A stretch of 44,816 bases of DNA from Gammaproteobacteria bacterium (lineage in GTDB: Bacteria; Pseudomonadota; Gammaproteobacteria; Steroidobacterales; Steroidobacteraceae). A model generated the notes under the pieces. The model worked only from the letters and a program-made list of their open reading frames with translations, was not told the DNA's origin and did no database searches. This document shows, in pieces, positions 26,225-36,138 of this stretch; the first letter of the stretch is position 1; the number at the start of each line of letters is the position of its first letter. Both the position numbers and the translations under genes were made by a program. The stretch spans positions 1 through 44,816 of the forward strand of contig JASHTK010000068.1 of NCBI GenBank assembly GCA_030040575.1, given 5' to 3'.

Positions 26225-27589
26225 ATGACCGTGGACTCCGGCAGATCCGCTCCGATGGACGATTCCGCCCCGTTGCCCGATGCCGCCCTCGGCATCGACG
26301 CCGAGCTCGCCGAGCGCGCGCTGAGTCGCATCCGCTGGCGGCTGCTGCCCTGGCTCGGCCTGCTCTACATCGCGAGCTTCCTCGATCGGGTCAACATCAG
26401 CTTTGCGAAGCTCACCATGGACCCGGCGATCGGCATCAGCGAGGCCGCGTACGCCTTCGCGGCGGGCGTGTTCTTCGTCGGTTACTTCCTGTTCGAGGTG
26501 CCCTCCAACCTGATCCTCGCGAGGGTCGGTGCGCGGCGCTGGATCGCGCGCATCCTCGTCACCTGGGGCTTGGTGTCCGCGGCGACGGCGTTCGTCTCCG
26601 GGCCCGGGGAGTTCATCGCCATGCGCTTCGTGCTGGGTCTCGCCGAAGCGGGGTTCTTTCCCGGCATTCTCCTTTATCTCACCTACTGGTTCCCCGCCGC
26701 CGAGCGCGCGAGAGTCGTTGGCCTGTTCATGGTCGCGGTGCCCCTCGCGAGCGTGATCGGCAGCCCGGTCTCCGGCGCGCTGCTCGCCATCGGCGCTCCG
26801 CACGGGGCTCGCGGCCCGCTCGCGCTGCAGGGCTGGCAGTGGTTGCTGCTCCTCGAGGGCCTGCCCGCCGTGGCGCTCGGGCTGCTCTGCCTCTCGATCC
26901 TGCCGGACACGCCGCGCGAGGCGAGGTGGCTCGCGCCCGCGCAGCGCGACTGGCTCCTTGCGAGGCTCGCGCGCGAGCGAGCCGCCGTCGCGCGTCTCAG
27001 CCGACCCTCGTGGCGGGCCGTGTTCGCGCACCCGGCCGTGTGGATCCTCTCGCTCATCTATTTCTGCGTCGTGCTCGGGCTCTACGGGCTCGGATTCTGG
27101 CTTCCGACCCTCATCGGCAGGTTCGGCGTCGGATTGACGCACATCGGCTGGATCGCGGCCTGCCCGCCTCTGTGCGGCACGCTCTTCATGGTGTGGTGGG
27201 CGCGCCGCTCGGATCGGCGGCGCGAGCGCGTCGGACATCTCATCCTGCCGGCGCTGCTCGGATTCTTGGGCTTCGTTGCGGCGGGCCACGCTCACTCGCT
27301 CGCCGCGCTGATCGCAAGTCTCTGTGTCGCGGCGATGGGCATTTACGGCGCGCTGCCGGTCTTCTGGACCTTCCCGAGCGCGCTCCTATCCGGCACCGCG
27401 CTCGCGGCCGGCATCGCCGTGATCAACTCGCTCGGCAATCTCGCGGGCTATCTCGGACCGCAGGCCGTCGGCTGGGCGAGCCGCAACGGCGACTCGGGTC
27501 CCGCGCTCGTCCTGCTGGGACTCGTGATGCTCCTCGGCGCGCTGCTCGCCGCCATCGTCGGGACGCGCCTGCGCGGGCCGGATCGATAG
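26225..27589 (+). CDS. MFS transporter (anion:cation symporter-like)
   Basis: RIRWRLLPWLGLLYIASFLDRVNISFAKLTMDPAIGISEAAYAFAAGVFFVGYFLFEVPSNLILARVGARRWIARI; start 26225 or 26255. Confidence 0.92.
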   Translation: MTVDSGRSAPMDDSAPLPDAALGIDAELAERALSRIRWRLLPWLGLLYIASFLDRVNISFAKLTMDPAIGISEAAYAFAAGVFFVGYFLFEVPSNLILARVGARRWIARILVTWGLVSAATAFVSGPGEFIAMRFVLGLAEAGFFPGILLYLTYWFPAAERARVVGLFMVAVPLASVIGSPVSGALLAIGAPHGARGPLALQGWQWLLLLEGLPAVALGLLCLSILPDTPREARWLAPAQRDWLLARLARERAAVARLSRPSWRAVFAHPAVWILSLIYFCVVLGLYGLGFWLPTLIGRFGVGLTHIGWIAACPPLCGTLFMVWWARRSDRRRERVGHLILPALLGFLGFVAAGHAHSLAALIASLCVAAMGIYGALPVFWTFPSALLSGTALAAGIAVINSLGNLAGYLGPQAVGWASRNGDSGPALVLLGLVMLLGALLAAIVGTRLRGPDR

Positions 27590-27677
27590 GCGCGCGGCCC
27601 GAGCGGCCGCGACGGCGGCGTGTGTCTTCGCCGCAGTCCCGGTAGACTCGGCCCCTTCGCATCATCGAGGGGGTCCC

Positions 27678-29006
27678 ATGGCCGCGAGCGCTCCGAGCGC
27701 CATCGATCTGTCGCGTCTGCTCGACGAGCGGGCGATCTCTGCACTGCTGGTGCTCGTCGCGGTGCTGAGCGCGCTCATCATGTTCGTCGACGGCTACGAC
27801 GTGCAGGTGATGGCGCTCGCCGTGCCGCTCGTCTCGCACGAGTGGTCGCTCAGCCCCCCGCACTTCTCGCTCGCGCTCTCCGCGGCCCAGTTCGGCATCG
27901 CCATCGGTGCGATGGCCGTCGCGCCGCTCGGAGACCTGGCGGGGCGCCGGACGCTCCTCATCCTCGCGATGGCCGTCATCGGCATCTCGACCATGGCGAC
28001 GTCCACGGCCGGCAGCCCGGCCCAGTTCGTCCTGTGGCGGCTCCTCACGGGGATCGGCCTCGGCATGAGCATCCCCAACTGCAACGCCTGGACGGCGGAG
28101 TACGCTCCCGCGCGCAGCCGGCCGACCATCCTCGTCGTGATGAACGCGGCGATCGGCGCGGGCGCCTTCTGCGCGGGCTTCATCGCCCCGGTGATCTTTG
28201 CGCACTGGGGGTGGCGGGGCGCATTCCTGATCGGCGGCGTGTCGCCGCTCCTCATCGGACTCGCGATCGTGGTCGCGGCGCCGGAGTCGCTCAAGTTTCT
28301 CATCGTGCGGCGCCCGGAGGATCGGCGCATCGCGACCATCCTCGCGCGCATCGCCCCGGAGCTCGATCCGGCGACCCCCATCGACCGTCCACCACCGACC
28401 GCGGACACCTCGCGCTGGTCGCTCATCGATCTGCTCGGCCGCGCCTACCGGCGCCGGACACTCGTGCTATGGGGGGTCGTCGTCGCGAACCTCTTCAGTC
28501 TCTATGTGCTCATCAGCTGGCTTCCGACGCTGCTCGAGTCGGCGGGCTGGCCGCTCAACGACGCCCTGCGCGGCGCGGTGCTCATCCAGGCGGGCGGCGT
28601 GGTCGGGGGCATCCTGCTCTCGGTCTTCTTGAGCCGCGGCACGACCATCCCCGCGCTCTTCGCCGCGTACCTGATCACCGCGGCCTGCCTCGTGCTGTTC
28701 CATGCCTTGCCCGCGGCGTCGGCCGCGAGCTGGATCGCGCTGCTCGTCATCGGCGGCGGCACGAGCGGCTCGCAGCTCTCCCTCAACGCGCTCGCGACGG
28801 CCTACTATCCCCCCGCGATCAAGGCATCCGGCATGAGCTGGGCCGGCGTCGCGGGCAACCTCGGCGCGTTCGTCGCCCCGATCGTCGCCGGCGGGGCCAT
28901 GGACCGGGGCTACTCCTCCGGGAGCATTCTCGCGATGCTCGCGGCGCCCCTCGTCCTCTGCGCGCTCGGCGTGCTGCTCATGCGCCGCGAGTGGCAGTGC
29001 CACTGA
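27678..29006 (+). CDS. MFS transporter (aromatic acid:H+ symporter-like)
   Basis: LIMFVDGYDVQVMALAVPLV...AAQFGIAIGAMAVAPLGDLAGRRTLLILAMAVIGISTMATSTA; 12-TM MFS layout. Confidence 0.9.
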   Translation: MAASAPSAIDLSRLLDERAISALLVLVAVLSALIMFVDGYDVQVMALAVPLVSHEWSLSPPHFSLALSAAQFGIAIGAMAVAPLGDLAGRRTLLILAMAVIGISTMATSTAGSPAQFVLWRLLTGIGLGMSIPNCNAWTAEYAPARSRPTILVVMNAAIGAGAFCAGFIAPVIFAHWGWRGAFLIGGVSPLLIGLAIVVAAPESLKFLIVRRPEDRRIATILARIAPELDPATPIDRPPPTADTSRWSLIDLLGRAYRRRTLVLWGVVVANLFSLYVLISWLPTLLESAGWPLNDALRGAVLIQAGGVVGGILLSVFLSRGTTIPALFAAYLITAACLVLFHALPAASAASWIALLVIGGGTSGSQLSLNALATAYYPPAIKASGMSWAGVAGNLGAFVAPIVAGGAMDRGYSSGSILAMLAAPLVLCALGVLLMRREWQCH

Positions 29007-29037
29007 GCGCGCGGCCGGTCGCGCGAGCGAGCGCCCC

Positions 29038-32000
29038 TCAGTACTCGAACTGATACGAGAGCCCGACGCTGCTGCCGGGATCGTTCTCCGGCGTCGTGCC
29101 CTGCGCGGTCGCGGTGCCGTTGCCGAGCCGCGTCTGCAGCTTCAAGTGCTTGCTGAGGTCGACGTCGACCCGCAGCTGGCTCGTCCCGGTCGTGTTCTGC
29201 GTCGCCGCGACGAACACGCGGCTCGAGACGTAGCGGCCCGCCGTGACGCTCGCACCGGTGCTCTGCGGGGTCCCGTTCACGTACGTCGTCGTCGCGCTGC
29301 CGACCGTCAGGCTGTTGAGGCCGAGCGCCTTCTGCACCTTGGCGAGCGGATTGAGCCTGCTCGCGCCGATCCCGCTCAGGCTCGCGAGCGCCGCGCCGAT
29401 CTGCGCCACCTGCAGGCCCGAGAGCTGCGAGGCGCTCTCGCCGAACAGCAGCCGCGCGAGGATCTCATCCTGCGGCAGCTGCGGAGAGCTGCTCAGGATG
29501 AACTGCGGGGAGTCGGCAAGCCCGGTGATGCGCAGCGTGACGGTCGCGTCGACCGCCGTCGCTTGCGCCGTGAAGTTGAGCGTCGGATCGATCCGGCCCC
29601 TCAGGCCCGCGCCGTTGAAGCTCACCTCGCCCATCGTGAAGCTGAGCTGGCTGCTCGCGAGCGAGAACGTGCCCATGATGAGCTCGAATCCCCCCTGCAC
29701 ATGGGGATCCTCGGTCGTGCCGCGGAGCGTGAGGTCGCCGCCGAGCTCGGCGTTCAGCCCGCGGCCCTGCACGAGAATCGCACGCGGCGCAGCGAGCGAC
29801 ACGTCGAGTCCGATCGTGAGCCGGCGCGTGAGGGGCTCCGGAGGCGCCTCGCCCGGACGGCGCACGTCGAGCACGGCGACGTTGGGCGGCAGGCTGTTCG
29901 GGATGCCGATCTCGGCGCGGTTCAGGCGGACCGTACCCGAGACGTCGATCCGCCGGCGCAGCGTTCCCTTCAGGTGGATGTTCGCATCGAGGTTCGCCGT
30001 CACGATGTCGTTCGTGATCGGCTGGGCGTTCGTCGCTTTGAGCGTGAGGTCGACCGGCAGCTTCGGCTGCAGCACGCCGAGCGTGCCGCTCACCGACACC
30101 GCGCCCGTGCCGGCGTGCGCCGTGAGGCTCGCGATGCGCAGGATCCCCTGGCCGCCGACCATCCGCGCCGTGATGTCCTCGAGGTGCACGCCCTCGGCGT
30201 AGTCGCGGATGTCCCCGTTGGCGAGCTCGACGCTGCCGCCGATCTCCGGGGCGCGCGCCGGGCCGGTCACCGTGGCGTCCACGGAGAACTCCCCCTGCGC
30301 GCGCTCGCCGTGGGCCTCGAGCAGCGGATTGGCGAGCGCCGCGCTCACTCTTCCCGAGAGCTTGAGGGCGAGCGCGCCCGCCGGATCGAGCGGCACGAGT
30401 CCGCTTAAGGTGAGCTGCGAAGCGCGGCCCGCGGCGAGCGCCGCCTCGACTCGCGCCGTCGTGTCGAGGAGCTGCGCCGTGCACCTCAAATCAAGCGCCG
30501 GCAGGTCGCGCGCGGCGCTGTCCGCCATCCTCAAGCCGCGCACCGCGAGGCTCGCGTGGCCCTCCGGAGCCCTGAGGGTGCCGTGCAGCTGCGCCTCGGC
30601 GCTGAGCGTGCCTGCGGCGAGCAGATTCGGGACGAACGAGTTGACGAGCGCCGCATCGACCCGCGTGAGCGAGGCGCGCACGCCGAGCGCCGGAGCGATC
30701 TCGCCGGCGACCGAGAGCGTCGCGTCTTGCAAGCCGAGCCGCACCTCGGTGAGTCGCAGTCCGTGGGCGAACGCCACCCGACCGGGGGAGAGCAGCCGCA
30801 GCCGCTCGCCGTGATAGCCGGCCTCGACCCGCTCGAGCTCGAGCGCGCGCTCCGTGACGCTCAGCCGGAGCGCGGCATCGAGGCTCGCGGGTCCGCCGGG
30901 CAGATCCGCGGATCGCACCGTGAGCCGCAGGGGCAGCGCGTCGATGCGGCCGGCACCCTCGAGCTGCACATCTCCGAGGACGCCTGGAAGGCCTGCGTTT
31001 CGGGCGTCGACCCGCACCTGCGCGCGCGTGCGCCCCGCGTCGGAACTCAACGCCACGCTTCCCGTGACGCTCCCCTCGAGAGGCTTGCCGAGGAGCGGTT
31101 GCAGGTCGGCGAGCCGCCCAATCCGAAAGCTCAGGCGCCCGCTGCCCTCCGCGAGGTTCACGCCCGTCGAGACGTTCGCATCCACATGCACGCTTCCCCA
31201 GTCGGCGCGCTGCACGAGGAGGTGATACAGGCCGCTCCGGCCGTGATCGATCGAGGCCTGCAGGTCGAGCGGGCCTGCCCCGAAGCGGCCGTGCGCCTGC
31301 AGCGTGGCGGCTGGCGCCGCGGGGAGGCCGCGGACGCTCAAGCTCGCATCGAGCGTCCCTGGTGGCGCGCCGCGGATCGAGACCATCGCTGAGGCCTGCA
31401 AGTGCCCGGCGAATGCGTCGATCGGCCCTGCGATCTCGCCCGTGAGCCCGAGCGTCCCCTCGAGCACGGGCGACACCGCGGCGAGCTGGGGCAGGGCGAG
31501 GCTCCACCGAGCGTGCAGTGACGGCGAGGGGCTCCCCGGCCCCGCGCTCGTGAGATCCACCCCGCCGCTTCCCGAGAACGAGAGCGCGTGCCCCGTGATC
31601 ACGAGCCGCTCGACCTGAACCGCCTGATCCGTCCAGGCGACCGACGCCTGCAGGCGCGAACCGGACCCGAGCAGGCCCGTGAGCTCAGGCGTCCCCGCGA
31701 GTCGGGCGCCGAGATCGAGATCGAGGCGAGTGGCTGCCGGCTCCTCCGCGATCCTCCCGCTGCCCTCGAGGGCACCGGACGCGCCCTTCAGCCCGTCGAA
31801 TGTCGTGACCTTGCGGGGGGCGAGCGCCACGAACGGCACGAGGTCGGGCACGCGCACCCGGAAGCTCGCGCCGAGCGCCCCCGCCGTGACGCCTTGCGCG
31901 TCGATCGAAATGAGCCGATGGATCGCCGTCACGTGTAGCGGCCGCGCCGCCTCATCGAGGCGCAGCTCGGCATCGAGCTGCACGGGCGAGCTCGCGAGCA

Positions 32001-33084
32001 GTCGCGCGAAGGCGGGCTCCCTCCCGAGCAGCTGCGGCAGCGCGAGCCCGCTGACGCGCGCATGCGTCTCGAGTGCGCCGCCCAAGGCGCCGAGGTCGGC
32101 ATCGAGCGTCGCGAGCCGCACGGCCCCCGCGACCGCGAGCCCGCTCACCTGCAAATGCGCGCTCGCCCGGGGCGTCGTGAGGGGACCGTGCCAGTCTCCC
32201 TGCAGCGTGAGGCTCCGCCACGAGAGCTCCGGGCGCGGCGCGATCGCCGGCGATGCAGCCGAGTAGGCGAGCTCCCCGGCCCGGTGCGTGAGGTCGATCG
32301 TCCCTTGCACGCGCACGTGCAGGTCCCCCGCGCGCGCGTCGAGCTGCACGCGCTCCGCGGCGTGTGGCCCGTGCACGCTCGCGCTCAAAGTGAGCGCGCC
32401 GAGGCCCGGAAGCTGCGCGAGGTGCTCGAGCGGCCCGCTCGCCGGCTCCGCGAGTTGCAGCGTCGCATCCATGCTCGAGGCGTCGAAGCGCAGATGCAGC
32501 TCGTAGTCTCCCTCGCCATCCGTGCGGCGCACGGTGAGGCTCGCCGTCGCCTCATCGAGGGACTCGAGGCGCACGCGGCCTGCGACGGCGAGCGAGGCGC
32601 GCGTGCCGGCGAGCGCCGGCTCGAGCACGAGCGTCCCGATGCCGAGCTCCCGCACCTCGATGTGCGGCACCGACGGCCGGCCTCCCGAGCCCGAGCCCGG
32701 GCCCGGGCCCGGGCTCGAGGAGGGCGGGGGCGGGCCGGCCCCGGGCCGTCGCGCGAGGTCGAGACGCGCGACGCTCAGCCGGTCGGCTCGTACGTGCCAG
32801 CGGAGCAGGTCGAGCGGAGACCAGCTGAGCGAGATGTCCTGGGCCGTGAGCCAGACGCCCTCATCGTCGCTCAGCTGCAGCTGCGCCACCTCGATGAGCG
32901 CCGGCAGGGAGCCGCCGAGCCCGGAGATCCGCACGTGGCCGGAGGTGAGCCTCGCCGTCCAGCGCTCGATCGCGCTGCGGCCGGCGGCCGTGCGCAGCGC
33001 GGCGAGCAGGCCACCCGCGACCACGAGTGCGAGCAGCACGACCGAGGCGGCGGACCAAGCGGCGATTCGGGCGGCGCGCCTCAT
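29038..33084 (-). CDS. tamB: Translocation and assembly module inner-membrane component TamB
   Basis: 1348 aa, N-terminal TM anchor, C-terminal DUF490: DLTLRGTTEDPHVQGGFELIMGTFSLASSQLSFTMGEVSFNGAGLRGRIDPTLNFTAQA...LPQDEILARLLFGESASQLSGLQVAQIGAAL. Confidence 0.92.
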   Translation of the reverse strand: MRRAARIAAWSAASVVLLALVVAGGLLAALRTAAGRSAIERWTARLTSGHVRISGLGGSLPALIEVAQLQLSDDEGVWLTAQDISLSWSPLDLLRWHVRADRLSVARLDLARRPGAGPPPPSSSPGPGPGSGSGGRPSVPHIEVRELGIGTLVLEPALAGTRASLAVAGRVRLESLDEATASLTVRRTDGEGDYELHLRFDASSMDATLQLAEPASGPLEHLAQLPGLGALTLSASVHGPHAAERVQLDARAGDLHVRVQGTIDLTHRAGELAYSAASPAIAPRPELSWRSLTLQGDWHGPLTTPRASAHLQVSGLAVAGAVRLATLDADLGALGGALETHARVSGLALPQLLGREPAFARLLASSPVQLDAELRLDEAARPLHVTAIHRLISIDAQGVTAGALGASFRVRVPDLVPFVALAPRKVTTFDGLKGASGALEGSGRIAEEPAATRLDLDLGARLAGTPELTGLLGSGSRLQASVAWTDQAVQVERLVITGHALSFSGSGGVDLTSAGPGSPSPSLHARWSLALPQLAAVSPVLEGTLGLTGEIAGPIDAFAGHLQASAMVSIRGAPPGTLDASLSVRGLPAAPAATLQAHGRFGAGPLDLQASIDHGRSGLYHLLVQRADWGSVHVDANVSTGVNLAEGSGRLSFRIGRLADLQPLLGKPLEGSVTGSVALSSDAGRTRAQVRVDARNAGLPGVLGDVQLEGAGRIDALPLRLTVRSADLPGGPASLDAALRLSVTERALELERVEAGYHGERLRLLSPGRVAFAHGLRLTEVRLGLQDATLSVAGEIAPALGVRASLTRVDAALVNSFVPNLLAAGTLSAEAQLHGTLRAPEGHASLAVRGLRMADSAARDLPALDLRCTAQLLDTTARVEAALAAGRASQLTLSGLVPLDPAGALALKLSGRVSAALANPLLEAHGERAQGEFSVDATVTGPARAPEIGGSVELANGDIRDYAEGVHLEDITARMVGGQGILRIASLTAHAGTGAVSVSGTLGVLQPKLPVDLTLKATNAQPITNDIVTANLDANIHLKGTLRRRIDVSGTVRLNRAEIGIPNSLPPNVAVLDVRRPGEAPPEPLTRRLTIGLDVSLAAPRAILVQGRGLNAELGGDLTLRGTTEDPHVQGGFELIMGTFSLASSQLSFTMGEVSFNGAGLRGRIDPTLNFTAQATAVDATVTLRITGLADSPQFILSSSPQLPQDEILARLLFGESASQLSGLQVAQIGAALASLSGIGASRLNPLAKVQKALGLNSLTVGSATTTYVNGTPQSTGASVTAGRYVSSRVFVAATQNTTGTSQLRVDVDLSKHLKLQTRLGNGTATAQGTTPENDPGSSVGLSYQFEY
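32692..32717. repeat. 26-bp perfect palindrome CGAGCCCGGGCCCGGGCCCGGGCTCG within tamB
   Basis: Self-reverse-complementary by direct reading; encodes SPGPGPGSGS linker. Confidence 0.9.
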
Positions 33085-35021
33085 CAGAAGGCCTGTCCCA
33101 ATCCGATGTAGACCTCGAAGCGGTCGTCATCCGCCCGCCGCACGGTCGGCATCGCGAAATCGAGCCGGATCGGTCCGATGGGCGTGTAGTAGCGCAATCC
33201 CGTGCCGATCCCCACGCAGGAGGCGCCGCTATCCCGCGGCAGCGCGGTCGCGGGATTCGCCTGCGTCGAGAAGCAGTGCCGCGTGATGGTGAAGGGATTC
33301 TCCCCCTCGCCCACACCGCCGCCGTCTGCGAAGAGCACCGCGCCGAAGTTCGACCCAATGCGCTGCCGCAGCTCGACGTTGACGGCATTCATGGTCGTGC
33401 CGCCCACCGGATTGTAATCGTTCACGAACTGCGGTCCGACGGCCTGGTAGCGGTATCCGCGGACCGTGCCGCTCCCGCCCGCATAGAAGCGCTGATCGGG
33501 CGGCAGGCTGAACTCGTTCGCCCCGAGCGCGACGCCGGCCATCGCGCGCACGGCGAGGACGGTGCGCCCCGGGCCTCTGCGGAGCAGGCGATCGAGGTCG
33601 AAGTAGTGCGCGAGGTTTGCCTGCGCGACATCGAACGTCGCGTTGGGCTGAGCACCCTGACCGACCGACCGCGTCGGGCTCAGGTTGAGCGCGCCGCGCG
33701 TGCCGTGCGTCGGGTCGGCGAGAGGCGAGGGGACATCGGTCGAGTCGTAGAGCAGGCTGAGCGGCAGGGAGATGAGCGTGTACATGCGCGTCACGCTCTC
33801 CTGGATGTCGGTCTCGCGCTCCCCGGACACCCCGGCGGTGACGCTCCACACGCTCGAGAGCTTGCGGGTGAGGGTCACGCCGGCGCTCTCCGCCTTCTGG
33901 TCGTACGCCTGCAGGTCCTGCTTGAGGCCGCTCAGCGCGAGCTGCAGCGTCTGATCGCGGGATCCGAAGTCGGGCAGGATGTACTTGGCGCTCGTGTCGT
34001 AGCCGAGGCCGGTCGTCGCGGTGCCCCCGAGATTGATGAGAGTCGCCGAGAGGTCGAGCTGCTCGGCGTTGCCGAAGACGTTCCGATCGCCCCAGGTGAC
34101 GCCGCCGCTGCCGCCGAGATCGCTCGAGTAGGCCGCGTTGATCCCGAAGGTGTGGCGCGGCCGCTCCGTCATCCTGAAGGTGATCGGCACTCTGCCCAGG
34201 CTGTCCGGAGCGCTCCCGAGCTCGACGCTCACCGTCGCGAACACGCCGAGCGCGAGCAGATCCTCCCGCGCCTTCTCGATGATCGCGGCGTTGTACGGAT
34301 CGCCGCTGTGGAGCAGGAGGTGCCGTCGCACGGTCGTCTCGCGCGTGTGCCGCAGACCCACGATGAGGATCTCGCCGACCCGCACCTTCGGCCCGGTCGT
34401 CACCGGGAACCTCAGGTTGAGCACGTGCTCCCGGGGATCCTGGTACGCGACCGGCGTTGCGACCTTCGCAAAGGCGTAGCCGCGGTCCTGCAGCGCCGTC
34501 TGCAGGCGGTCGCCGGCATCGAGCACGTCGGAGGCGACGGCCGGTGCGCCGGGGGTCAGGCCGAGCTTGCTTTGCAGATCGGCGGGCAGGTCGCCCTCGA
34601 CCTCGATGCGGCCGATCCGATAGAGCGGCCCGAGCGTGAGCGCGATGCGGATGTGCGCATCGGTGCTTTGCGGCAGCGCCCGCAGCGTGTCCCCGAGGCT
34701 CGGCGCATCGAGCGCGAGGCCGTCGATCGTGATCGACACCGCGCCCTCGTAGTAGCCGAAGCTCGAGAGCACGGTCTGCAGGCGATCGACATCCCCCCTG
34801 GCGCGCGCGATGAGGCCGAAGGGATTGACCGGTGCGGACGTCCGCAAGGTTTCCAGCTGCGAGGTGACCTTGACCGTCGAGTCGAGCGCGCTCTGTCCGG
34901 TCGCGACAAACTGGACGCGATACGGCTGCGGCTCGGCGGCCCGAGCGAGCGGCACGGCTCCGCAGATCACGCAGACGAGCCACACCGCGCGCCGGATACC
35001 CCACCGCACGGTCGGAGTCAT
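33084..35021 (-). CDS. tamA: TamA, BamA/Omp85-family outer membrane protein
   Basis: MTPTVRWGIRRAVWLVCVICGAVPLARAAEPQPYRVQF; POTRA-like segments then FYAGGSGTVRGYRYQAVGPQ...GIGTGLRYYTPIGPIRLDFAMP C-terminal barrel motif; 1-bp overlap with tamB (TGATG). Confidence 0.92.
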   Translation of the reverse strand: MTPTVRWGIRRAVWLVCVICGAVPLARAAEPQPYRVQFVATGQSALDSTVKVTSQLETLRTSAPVNPFGLIARARGDVDRLQTVLSSFGYYEGAVSITIDGLALDAPSLGDTLRALPQSTDAHIRIALTLGPLYRIGRIEVEGDLPADLQSKLGLTPGAPAVASDVLDAGDRLQTALQDRGYAFAKVATPVAYQDPREHVLNLRFPVTTGPKVRVGEILIVGLRHTRETTVRRHLLLHSGDPYNAAIIEKAREDLLALGVFATVSVELGSAPDSLGRVPITFRMTERPRHTFGINAAYSSDLGGSGGVTWGDRNVFGNAEQLDLSATLINLGGTATTGLGYDTSAKYILPDFGSRDQTLQLALSGLKQDLQAYDQKAESAGVTLTRKLSSVWSVTAGVSGERETDIQESVTRMYTLISLPLSLLYDSTDVPSPLADPTHGTRGALNLSPTRSVGQGAQPNATFDVAQANLAHYFDLDRLLRRGPGRTVLAVRAMAGVALGANEFSLPPDQRFYAGGSGTVRGYRYQAVGPQFVNDYNPVGGTTMNAVNVELRQRIGSNFGAVLFADGGGVGEGENPFTITRHCFSTQANPATALPRDSGASCVGIGTGLRYYTPIGPIRLDFAMPTVRRADDDRFEVYIGLGQAF

Positions 35022-35248
35022 TCGGCAGCCTGGGATCGAGATGCATGCCGATCGACGGCGATGTCGAGAGCGCGACGCAAGGTCCGACCCTGCTCCAGGT
35101 TCAGCTTGAAATGCTGCCACAGCCGCTGCGCCTTGGCGATTGCGGGCCGCCGCCTCGCGTGCTGCCTCGCGGCCGGCCCTTGTGGTAAAACGTGCCTCGA
35201 GCTCGGCGGGTTGTCCGCCCGGTCACTTCGCGAGGGGGGAGGTGCCAT
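35018..35248 (-). other. Candidate small ORF overlapping tamA start by ATGA (unconfirmed)
   Basis: MAPPPSRSDRADNPPSSRHVLPQGPAARQHARRRPAIAKAQRLWQHFKLNLEQGRTLRRALDIAVDRHASRSQAAE; stop TGA overlaps tamA ATG in the ATGA arrangement. Confidence 0.3.
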
Positions 35249-36131
35249 GCGTGGGGTCACTCGAGGCCGGATCGTCTCCTCGATCGCGGTGCTATCCCTC
35301 ACGCTCGCAGGGCGGGTGTCGCTCGGCCAGGAGGATCCGACCGGCAACTGGGCGCCCATCTTCGATGAGGACATGCCCGAGCGCGTGGCGGGCGGGGAGA
35401 TCGGCGACTACCTCGGGATTCCCCTCAACGATGCCGGCCGGCTGCGCGCCGAGAGCTGGAGCGCGGAGCTCGTTGAGCTGCCCCAGAACCAGTGCCGCGA
35501 GCACGGAGCGGACTACGGCTGGCGCGGCCCGTCGAACCTGCGGATCTGGATGGACGTGGATCGGGCCACGCAGCAGGTCGTCGCGTATCACACCCACCTC
35601 TCCGCATACGGCGCGGAGCAGACCATCTGGATGGACGGCCGGCCGCAGCCTCCGCCTTATGCCCGCCACACCTGGGAGGGTTTCTCGGTGGGCGCGTGGG
35701 AGGGCGACACGCTCGTCGTGCGGACGACCCATCTGAAGGAGAACTGGCTCGGCCTCAACGGCGTTCCGCGGAGCGATCTCGCCACCGCGAGCGCCCACAT
35801 CATGCGGCACGGCGACTACCTGACGGTCACCGTGATCACCTACGATCCGGTGTACCTCGCGGAGCCCTTCATCCGCACGGTCGCCTTCCACTCCGATCCG
35901 CAGCAGCAGATGGCCCCGTGGCCGTGCGAGCCGGTGGACGAGATCGACCGGCCGGCGGATGTGGTGCCCGCCTACCTGCCGGGCCGCAATCCGTATCTGA
36001 CGGAGTTCGCGGCGCGCTACCACGTGCCCCCGGAGGCGGCCCTCGGCGGTGCCGAGACCATGTATCCGCAGTACATGGAGAAGCTGAAGGGCATGAAGAG
36101 GCTGCCGCGGCTGCCGCGGCGGCTGCAGTAG
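35247..36131 (+). CDS. Secreted conserved-looking hypothetical protein next to PQQ-type dehydrogenase
   Basis: MRGVTRGRIVSSIAVLSLTLAGRVSLGQEDPTGNWAPIFDEDMPERVAGGEIGDYLGIPLNDAGRLRAESWSAELVEL...GFSVGAWEGDTLVVRTTHLKENWLG; signal peptide; immediately upstream of the dehydrogenase. Confidence 0.75.
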   Translation: MRGVTRGRIVSSIAVLSLTLAGRVSLGQEDPTGNWAPIFDEDMPERVAGGEIGDYLGIPLNDAGRLRAESWSAELVELPQNQCREHGADYGWRGPSNLRIWMDVDRATQQVVAYHTHLSAYGAEQTIWMDGRPQPPPYARHTWEGFSVGAWEGDTLVVRTTHLKENWLGLNGVPRSDLATASAHIMRHGDYLTVTVITYDPVYLAEPFIRTVAFHSDPQQQMAPWPCEPVDEIDRPADVVPAYLPGRNPYLTEFAARYHVPPEAALGGAETMYPQYMEKLKGMKRLPRLPRRLQ

Positions 36132-36138
36132 CGGCGCC

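Noticed and set aside
33027-36131. Long 1034-aa plus ORF fused upstream of the secreted hypothetical
   Set aside because: Region before 35247 is antisense to tamA; a signal peptide at ATG 35247 gives a better start.
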